Source: a candidate division CSSED10-310 bacterium
Lineage (GTDB): Bacteria > CSSED10-310 > JAFGDC01
Assembly: GCA_016932295.1 (NCBI GenBank)
Contig: JAFGDC010000151.1
Span: 1 to 5,646 of the forward strand
DNA length: 5,646 nucleotides
Direction: 5' to 3'
Each line of letters opens with the position of its first letter. Within the stretch, counting starts at the first letter, position 1. The position numbers and the translations under genes were made by a program. Below are positions 1 through 4,855 of the stretch, piece by piece. The notes under the pieces were generated by a model. That model saw only the letters and a list, made by a program, of their open reading frames with translations, was not told the origin of the DNA and did no database searches.

Positions 1-2367
1 GTTCATGTGGTGTTCGTGGACAATACCGGGCCTGTGGTACATATCGTCGCGCCTGCAGATGGTTCCTGCATCGAGAACGGTGGTGTGGCGGTGAGCGGCA
101 CCGCCGACGATGGTGCCGATGGCGCCGGGGTGGATAGCGTGCTGCTCAGCACCGATGGAGGAGTGAACTGGACCGCGGCGGAAGGCACGGATGAGTGGAG
201 TGTCTGGTTCGATCTGCAGGGAATGGGGATCTTTCATGTTTACGCGAAGGCGATTGATGCGATCGGCAATGAAAGTGCAACCAGTCATATCCGCGTGTTC
301 GTCGATGATGCCTCACCAGATGTGAGCGTGAGCGTGCCCGTGGAGAGTCGGCGGTATGTGGGGACTGAACTGGTGGCGCAGGGTATCGCACATGACCAGA
401 CAGCCGGCGTCGATCATGTCCACCTGAGGCTGGATGGCGGTTCCTGGCAGCAGGCGGAGGGGACCGATGAGTGGCAGTTGCCGCTGACGAACCTGGCGGA
501 CGGCTATCATGTCCTCGATGCGAGGGCCACCGATCGCTGCGGTAACCTGACCCTGCCAGCGGAATCAGTCGGATTTTATATCGACAATTCAGGTCCGGAA
601 ATCATGGCGGCGGGATTCCTCTACTCCCGGCTGCGCAGCGATGGACCGCTTCAGCTCACGGTCATCGCGTACACCGAGGACAACCAGACGGAATCCATGG
701 AAGTATCCTCCGCGGGGACGCCTATTGCCATGCTCAGGGATGATGGGCTGGAAGGGGACTTCACGGCCGGTGACGGGTTGTATACGTATTCACTGGATGT
801 CGGGGAGGCGTGTGTCCCTGGAGTATCGCTGCTGCTCGAGATTCAGGCGGTGGATGCCCTCGGCAACCGCGGTCGTACCTGGCCCTACCTGGAGGTGCGG
901 GACAGCATGACCGCCGGGCCGCCGGAGTCTTCATTTGGAAAGGCCGGCCGGCTGGTTCTCGAAGGTCTGTCCAGGAGATGGCGGGACAGTTCCGCGGCGA
1001 CCTCCGGCGCTCTGGCGCCCTATGTGTTGGCCGCGGGATACTGGGGTTCTGAATTAACCTCCAGCGGCGGCGGCCGGCTGTCCTTGTTCGTCTTCGCCGA
1101 TGATCCGCAGGGCATGCCGGACATCCAGGACGTGGAACTGTATTTTGAGGGGGTTCCCACCGGTGTAAGGCTGAATCAGTCAGGCGCCGGTTTTTATACC
1201 TACGAGTTGGAGGTGCCACAAGGGGTGCTGCCAGGCGGGCGGTACCTGCTGGAACTTGTGGCGCGGGACGGCTCGGGCGCCACCAGCGAGTTGTGGCCGT
1301 ACCTGGAGATCGCCGAGGATGCGCTGGCTATTGAGAGTTGCACTGCCAATCCGCCGGCCGCGGACATCGGCGGGGAGGTACGATTCTCCTGCCTGCATAC
1401 CGGCGGACGGGCCCCCTTCAGCTATTACTGGGAATTCGGAGATGGCGCCGCCACCAGTGAGCCGGCGCCGGTGCACAGCTATGGTGCCTACGGTTTGTAC
1501 AATGCCCGGGTCGCGGTGACCGACTGCGTCGGCGTGCAGATCGCCGGGACCGTCGTGGTTGATGTGACGCCTTGCCATGGCGGGTTGGAAGTGTTCTGCA
1601 ACGCCGAACCGGTAAGCGGTGAGGCGCCTTTGACGGTTGAGTTCCAGGCCAGCGCCAGGTGTGGCACGCCGCCGTATTACTACACCTGGAGCTTCGGAGA
1701 TGGGAGCGTGGGCGCCGGCGCTCAGGCGGCGCACACCTACACCAGCGGCGGTACATTCCAGGCCTGCGTGACCGTGTCCGACAGCACTACCACGAAGACC
1801 TGCTGTATACCCATAACCGTGGGGATCAGCGTACTGGACTGCGGTATCAGCGCCGATCCGCGCCAGGGCATGCCGCCGTTGATCGTGCAGTTCCACGGCA
1901 CGGCCACGGGCGGACTCGCTCCCTACGCGTTCCAGTGGAACTTCGGCGACGGGACCGCCGGCACCGGTCCGGAGCCCACCCACACCTACCTGGAGGTTGG
2001 CAGCTATCAAGCGGCGATGACTGTTTCCGATGCCCAGGGTCAGACATGCGGAAGGGTGGTGGACATCGCCGTGCAGGAAAACCACTTCACCGATCATGTC
2101 ATCTCGTATCCGGGCGGCAACACGGTCCTGTCCACCGTCTACCTGGTGAATGTCGGCTCGGGCGACCGCCTGCGCTGGGAATGGGCAGTGGCGGGCCGCC
2201 ATTGCAGGACCGAGGAATCCACCTTCACCGCCGGCACCACCAGTGCCAGCCTTGCCATGGACCCCATGACCCAGTGCGGCGCGACTTCCGGTGAACATGG
2301 CATGGTAGAGCTGTACTACAATGACGTCCATTTCGCCGACTATGATCGTTCCTTCATCGTGCCCTGA
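1..2367 (+). CDS. Large secreted Ig-like/PKD multidomain surface protein (5' end missing)
   Basis: The frame is open from the first base, so the true start lies upstream. The GTG codons at 7 and 10 are inside a beta strand and have no ribosome site. The visible part is 788 residues, ending in TGA. Domains, numbered from the first codon: two Ig-like repeats (about 7-102 and 103-197), each starting D-(N/D)-x-(S/G)-P and each carrying AEGTDEW (60-66 and 152-158); a duplicated beta domain (198-300 and 340-437), both copies ending WPYLE(V/I), joined by a Ser/Arg-rich linker; three PKD domains (about 441-523, 529-609, 611-690) with W(E/S/N)FGDG at 477, 563 and 646; and a C-terminal beta-rich domain (691-788) I do not recognise. 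There are no catalytic motifs and no membrane anchor or sorting tail at the C-terminus, which ends SFIVP. Such architectures are typically extracellular binding or scaffold proteins; an enzymatic or anchoring domain could sit in the missing N-terminal part. Secretion is inferred from domain type because the signal peptide region is not visible. Confidence 0.9.
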   Translation, partial: VHVVFVDNTGPVVHIVAPADGSCIENGGVAVSGTADDGADGAGVDSVLLSTDGGVNWTAAEGTDEWSVWFDLQGMGIFHVYAKAIDAIGNESATSHIRVFVDDASPDVSVSVPVESRRYVGTELVAQGIAHDQTAGVDHVHLRLDGGSWQQAEGTDEWQLPLTNLADGYHVLDARATDRCGNLTLPAESVGFYIDNSGPEIMAAGFLYSRLRSDGPLQLTVIAYTEDNQTESMEVSSAGTPIAMLRDDGLEGDFTAGDGLYTYSLDVGEACVPGVSLLLEIQAVDALGNRGRTWPYLEVRDSMTAGPPESSFGKAGRLVLEGLSRRWRDSSAATSGALAPYVLAAGYWGSELTSSGGGRLSLFVFADDPQGMPDIQDVELYFEGVPTGVRLNQSGAGFYTYELEVPQGVLPGGRYLLELVARDGSGATSELWPYLEIAEDALAIESCTANPPAADIGGEVRFSCLHTGGRAPFSYYWEFGDGAATSEPAPVHSYGAYGLYNARVAVTDCVGVQIAGTVVVDVTPCHGGLEVFCNAEPVSGEAPLTVEFQASARCGTPPYYYTWSFGDGSVGAGAQAAHTYTSGGTFQACVTVSDSTTTKTCCIPITVGISVLDCGISADPRQGMPPLIVQFHGTATGGLAPYAFQWNFGDGTAGTGPEPTHTYLEVGSYQAAMTVSDAQGQTCGRVVDIAVQENHFTDHVISYPGGNTVLSTVYLVNVGSGDRLRWEWAVAGRHCRTEESTFTAGTTSASLAMDPMTQCGATSGEHGMVELYYNDVHFADYDRSFIVP
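592..1311 (+). repeat. Duplicated ~100-residue beta domain inside the PKD protein (choice-of-anchor X-like)
   Basis: The two copies are residues 198-300 (bases 592-900) and 340-437 (bases 1018-1311). Both have an AAG(F/Y) start, a central L(S/T)-rich strand, (L/Y)LLE(I/L) followed by a (V/R)D loop, and the ending WPYLE(V/I). Copy 1 carries D-D-G-x2-G-D-x3-G-D-G-x-Y at 247-261. This is a Gly/Asp loop of the kind I associate, from memory, with choice-of-anchor X domains, and it could bind calcium. Copy 2 has lost these acidic residues but keeps the following G-x-Y-T-Y. The duplication is seen in the sequence; the family name and the calcium role are inferences. Confidence 0.65.
1321..2070 (+). 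repeat. Three tandem PKD domains with extra cysteines
   Basis: Each unit is about 80 residues. The order within a unit is a Cys-containing first strand (SCTAN, FCNAE, DCGIS), a Pro-rich turn, a V-x-F strand, G-x-x-P-(F/Y)-x-(Y/F)-x-W-x-F-G-D-G, then H-(S/T)-Y and an A-x-(M/V)-(A/T)-V-(T/S)-D strand. The WxFGDG and HxY signatures are standard for PKD folds. In all three units a Cys in the first strand is matched by another Cys in or just after the last strand (VTDC, TKTCC, GQTC). This would allow an intradomain disulfide, as expected for an exported protein. Confidence 0.9.
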
Positions 2368-2391
2368 TCCGTCGGAAGGAGCACCGGGATC

Positions 2392-2432
2392 TTGACATTT
2401 ACCCGTGCCTGGACGTAAGGTGCGGGTATAAT
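2392..2432 (+). promoter_or_regulatory. Probable promoter of the small DUF6812-like gene
   Basis: A perfect TATAAT lies at 2427-2432, 21 bases before the start codon, which would give a leader of about 15 bases. A perfect TTGACA lies at 2392-2397, but the gap is 29 bases, well beyond the usual 16-18. The two boxes probably do not work as one standard sigma70 pair. Either the TATAAT uses a weak -35, or TTGACA pairs with the poor -10 TAAGGT at 2416-2421. The -10 is the more convincing element. Confidence 0.5.
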
Positions 2433-2453
2433 GAGTACGAAAAGAGGTAGTCC

Positions 2454-2750
2454 ATGGAGATGGAACGCGGTTTCGCCGTTGTAAAAATTTACACCGAGAA
2501 GTTGGCGATTGTGGGAAAAATTCTGGTAACGGAGAAAGAATTCCGCCGCGGTCGACTGTCGGATTATCTCAACAGGAGTGACATCCAGTTCGTTCCCATC
2601 CATGATGCCCATGTCTTTTCAATGGACACGAAGAAACCCATCAGCTCGAAGGTGTTCGTGCTTCTGAACAAGAACGAGATCCAGTGGCTTATCCCCATCA
2701 AGGAACCGGAGTACTCGTACACCACGGATGCCAGTCTTACCTTCGACTGA
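2454..2750 (+). CDS. Small cytosolic protein, DUF6812-like
   Basis: A 98-residue protein with no signal peptide or membrane segment and no cysteine. The start at ATG 2454 is chosen because GAGGT at 2444-2448 sits 5 bases upstream; the second ATG at 2460 is farther from it. Residues 7-30 form beta strands (FAVVKIYT, LAIVGKIL). These are followed by RRGRLSDYLNR (32-42) and then QFVPIHDAHVF. This order of a strand pair, R-L-S-D-Y-L-N, then F-x-P-(L/I)-x-D-A is what I recall for small bacterial DUF6812 proteins of unknown function, whose usual length is also 80-110 residues. A second half (residues 64-80) adds strands VFVLLNKNEIQWLIP, and the tail is acidic and polar. The gene stands alone with its own -10 box and is followed by a hairpin. 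Its base composition is visibly less GC-rich than its neighbours. The family call is from memory, not a search; no function is assigned. Confidence 0.85.
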   Translation: MEMERGFAVVKIYTEKLAIVGKILVTEKEFRRGRLSDYLNRSDIQFVPIHDAHVFSMDTKKPISSKVFVLLNKNEIQWLIPIKEPEYSYTTDASLTFD

Positions 2751-2758
2751 CAGGAGCT

Positions 2759-2802
2759 GAACCGGCGGCCCTCCACACTTGGTGCGGGGGGCTGGTTCTT
2801 TC
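2759..2802 (+). terminator. Rho-independent-like terminator after the small gene
   Basis: Starting 9 bases after the stop, GAACC (2759-2763) pairs with GGTTC (2794-2798). The stem continues inward through GGC/GCT, CCCTC/GGGGG and CAC/GTG, with small bulges and a 5-base loop. It is followed by the short pyrimidine run TTCTTTC (2796-2802). The stem is strong, but the T tract is broken by a C, so efficiency is uncertain. Confidence 0.5.
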
Positions 2803-2839
2803 GGAAACGGCGCCGATGGCCTGTCTCATGCCGGCGCCG
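2803..2839 (-). terminator. Possible terminator hairpin for the beta-helix gene
   Basis: Two copies of CGGCGCCG (2808-2815 and 2832-2839) can pair as an 8-base stem with a 16-base loop. Read on the minus strand, the hairpin is followed by TTTCC, 45-57 bases past the stop of the beta-helix gene. Each arm is also self-palindromic, so other pairings are possible. The T run is only three bases long, which makes this a weak call. Confidence 0.3.
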
Positions 2840-2859
2840 GTAACCAATGATGAAACCGG

Positions 2860-4197
2860 TTACACCAATCGGCGGAGCATCAGCAGCACGCTGAACAAGC
2901 CGGCGAGAATGATGCATCCGCCGGGGGATGCGGCCGGTACCGGCGGCTGCCAGGGAGTGGGAGTAGGGGTCACGTAGGTCGTGGGGACATAGTGTGCGCC
3001 CATGTCCGCCACGGCGATGTCCACCGCCTGGTTAATGGCGGTGGTGAAGCTCCCCATGCAGTAGGTATTCAGGCTCGGCGGGAAGCAGGTCAGGTTTGCC
3101 AGGTTTTCGCCGGCGTTGAAGCAGGGGCTGTTGCTGGGTTGCCCGGAGGGAATCTGGCTGAGGTAATATGCACCGTCCAGTCCCGAGGTGAACAGCGGGT
3201 TGGAATTCAGGTTGTGATTGCCGGTATAGCCGCCCTGGACGTCGCAGTAGGTGACCGTGGGGCTGGACTGCAGGAAGGCATGGATCTGGTCTGGTGAATT
3301 GTTCCAGAAGATGCAGTTCTTGATGGTGGCCGGCGAGTAGTCGTTGAGGTGTATGCCGCCGCCGTACTGGCCGGTGCTGTTGCCCTCGAAGGTGCAGTTC
3401 AGAATGTCCGACGGCGTGCGCTGGTCGCACATGATGGCGCCCCCACGCTTGTTGGGAGCCTGGTTGTCGAAGAAAAGGCAATTGTAGAAGGCCGGATCGC
3501 ACCACTCCTTGCAATGGACCGCGCCGCCGTAGTCCGCGGAATTGTTGTCGAAGGTGCTGTTCATGACGAGCAGGGTGCAATAGGGCTGGCAACTGATGGC
3601 GCCACCCTTGGCCTCGAAGTTGGTGGCGGTGTTGCCGGTAAAGGTGCAGAAATTGAAGGTGCAGGTGCTGTTCATCGCGTACGCGCCGCCGCCCCGGTTT
3701 TCACTGGTGTTGTTGGCGATGGTGGTGAAGGCGACGATGGCGTTGGTGCTCCCGGAGAAGTACAGCGCGCCGCCGCCATTGTTGCGCGCCGTGCAATCGC
3801 TGATAACACAGTTGGTGATGGTGGGGGAGGCGTTGAAGCAGCCGATGCCGCCGCCTTGATCGAGCACCCAGCCGTTGCGGATGGTGAATCCGTTGATCAC
3901 CGTGCCGGTGCCCTCGCCGGAATGCAGGTAAAATCCCCGGCCGCTCCAGTAGACATCGATGACGCATTGAGTGGCGCCGTTCTGCGAGGTGATGGTGATC
4001 GCCTTCCCCATGGTGTCGATATCATAATTGCCAGGACCAGTGTATGTTCCGCTGGCCACCATGACGGTATCTCCCGGGAACGCGGCGTTGATTCCGGCCT
4101 GGATGGTCGGTTGCGAGCCGGGTACATTGATGATGGCGCCCTGCGCGATCCCGCAGGTGGTAATGAGGACCAACATGATGAGACGGAACTTCTTCAT
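2860..4197 (-). CDS. Secreted right-handed parallel beta-helix protein with Cys-type C-terminal sorting tail
   Basis: A 445-residue protein. ATG at 4197 is preferred over an in-frame GTG at 4221 because AGGGGG lies about 6 bases upstream of it, and a clean signal peptide begins there: MKKFR, hydrophobic core LIMLVLITTCGIA, cleavage near AQG-A (20-21). Next comes NVPGSQPTIQAGINAAFPGDTV, the usual opening of secreted beta-helix proteins, then G-T-Y and GKAITITSQNG. About eight to nine coils follow with the pattern GGG(A/I)-x(n)-(I/F)-x-N-C-x-(F/I)-x-(D/N)-N, the PbH1/Pmp-like repeat, rich in Asn ladders and Cys. The C-terminus is a TPTPTP linker (about 410-415), PGGC (425-428), a 13-residue hydrophobic stretch and RRLV. 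This three-part layout matches known sorting tails such as MYXO-CTERM, Synerg-CTERM and GlyGly-CTERM, but is not clearly any of them. It is likely processed and anchored at the cell surface. Members of this fold include adhesins and polysaccharide-active proteins; I see no lyase catalytic motif. Confidence 0.92.
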   Translation of the reverse strand: MKKFRLIMLVLITTCGIAQGAIINVPGSQPTIQAGINAAFPGDTVMVASGTYTGPGNYDIDTMGKAITITSQNGATQCVIDVYWSGRGFYLHSGEGTGTVINGFTIRNGWVLDQGGGIGCFNASPTITNCVISDCTARNNGGGALYFSGSTNAIVAFTTIANNTSENRGGGAYAMNSTCTFNFCTFTGNTATNFEAKGGAISCQPYCTLLVMNSTFDNNSADYGGAVHCKEWCDPAFYNCLFFDNQAPNKRGGAIMCDQRTPSDILNCTFEGNSTGQYGGGIHLNDYSPATIKNCIFWNNSPDQIHAFLQSSPTVTYCDVQGGYTGNHNLNSNPLFTSGLDGAYYLSQIPSGQPSNSPCFNAGENLANLTCFPPSLNTYCMGSFTTAINQAVDIAVADMGAHYVPTTYVTPTPTPWQPPVPAASPGGCIILAGLFSVLLMLRRLV

Positions 4198-4260
4198 TGT
4201 TACCCCCTGAAGATGGTTCACCCACGGCCTGGGAACGGGTGTATGTCGTTGAACGATGGT

Positions 4261-4288
4261 ATTGTAACGTTTTTGGTCAAAATATCAA
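4261..4288 (-). promoter_or_regulatory. Sigma70-type promoter of the beta-helix gene
   Basis: On the minus strand TTGATA (4283-4288) and TACAAT (4261-4266) are separated by 16 bases. Each box matches the consensus in five of six positions. Transcription would begin near 4254, giving a leader of about 57 bases that contains the Shine-Dalgarno sequence. The spacer is AT-rich compared with the surrounding DNA. Confidence 0.7.
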
Positions 4289-4296
4289 GAAGTTCA

Positions 4297-4317
4297 ATTG
4301 CGCCGGTCCGGCGAAAT
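4297..4317. promoter_or_regulatory. Operator-like inverted repeat upstream of the beta-helix promoter
   Basis: The core CGCCGGTCCGGCG (4301-4313) is a perfect 6-base inverted repeat around one central base. After one mismatch (4300/4314) the symmetry continues for three more pairs (ATT on the left, AAT on the right). The total is nine of ten symmetric pairs over 21 bases. It ends about 8 bases upstream of the -35 box, a position typical of activator sites. It could alternatively be a chance product of the GC-rich composition. Confidence 0.4.
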
Positions 4318-4743
4318 GTGCGCTGATGCGCGCGCCCGCACCGCCGCATAAACCGGCCGGTGATGATTGGCAGAATGACAATGTCAGGACGTGGCGCTTC
4401 GAATACGTGCCATTCAAACGGCCCTGGCGTACCGCTTTTCGGGAAAAGAATTTTCTCATGACCTGGTTTCCGCGGGACTGGTCTCCCTTCCCATGCCGGT
4501 TCTGCTCCGCGGACAATCCCGGCAACGACCGCTGTCTCCTCGCGGGGGCGTACCGGTATCGGCACCGCCGGAACTCAGGGTTGTACATCGGGACTCCACT
4601 CGCCTGTTACGAGAAGGCGGAAATCATGGAGACATTGACCAGTCCTGTCACCACCGCCCGGGGCGATGCCTGTGCACGGGAGCTGTTTCCTGGCTGGCGG
4701 TAGGCATTTGTAACGATTCGCCGGGGCCTTCCGCCGGGTCCAT
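4318..4743. other. Intergenic stretch with no convincing gene
   Basis: Open frames cross this stretch on both strands, but their translations are rich in Arg, Trp, Pro and Cys without domain pattern, and the longest runs through the beta-helix promoter. Short palindromes are present: ACCGGCCGGT at 4352-4361 and TACCGGTA at 4551-4558. A direct repeat CGCCGGG occurs at 4719-4725 and 4732-4738, just before the next promoter. I see no tRNA, riboswitch or insertion-sequence end. It may be regulatory spacer or decayed sequence. Confidence 0.5.
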
Positions 4744-4771
4744 TTGCCGTCGGCGCCGTGCATGTTATGCT
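4744..4771 (+). promoter_or_regulatory. Extended -10 promoter of the secreted gene at 4856
   Basis: TTGCCG (4744-4749) and TATGCT (4766-4771) are 16 bases apart. The -10 is preceded by TG and one base (TG at 4763-4764), the extended -10 signature. Predicted transcription start is near 4778, leaving a leader of about 78 bases. The leader contains two purine-rich Shine-Dalgarno-like runs, at 4823-4830 and 4844-4851. Confidence 0.55.
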
Positions 4772-4855
4772 GGCACCACCACTGGGCTGGAATCGGCTCG
4801 TGCATACCGCCGTGGCGCGGTCAAGGAGGGATGCCCAGCCATCGGGAGGAGAAAG

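Noticed and set aside
1180..2331. Long minus-strand open frame (383 codons) antisense to the PKD domains
   Set aside because: The plus-strand frame has three unmistakable PKD signatures. The antisense product is His/Arg/Gly-rich with no ribosome site and no fold pattern.
2840..2863. GTAACC / GGTTAC inverted repeat across the stop of the beta-helix gene as terminator
   Set aside because: Only six pairs with a 12-base loop and no following T run. The hairpin at 2808-2839 is stronger.
4198..4221. GTG at 4221 as start of the beta-helix protein
   Set aside because: It would add eight residues ahead of the Lys-containing signal peptide start and place the Shine-Dalgarno sequence inside the gene. 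ATG at 4197 fits both signals.
3349..4326. Long plus-strand open frame (325 codons) antisense to the beta-helix gene
   Set aside because: Its translation is Ala/Val/Gly/Asp-rich low complexity without a domain pattern. The minus strand gives a signal peptide, regular PbH1 coils and a sorting tail, so this is a GC-driven shadow.
4218..4588. Overlapping minus-strand open frames upstream of the beta-helix gene (4218-4565 and 4277-4588)
   Set aside because: They overlap each other in different frames, span the promoter, and show no recognisable domains or ribosome sites.
4197..4703. Plus-strand open frame of 168 codons in the divergent intergenic region
   Set aside because: It begins inside the start region of the beta-helix gene, has no Shine-Dalgarno sequence, runs through that gene's promoter, and has an odd Trp/Arg/Pro/Cys-rich composition. 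The short in-frame ATG at 4626 leaves only 25 codons.
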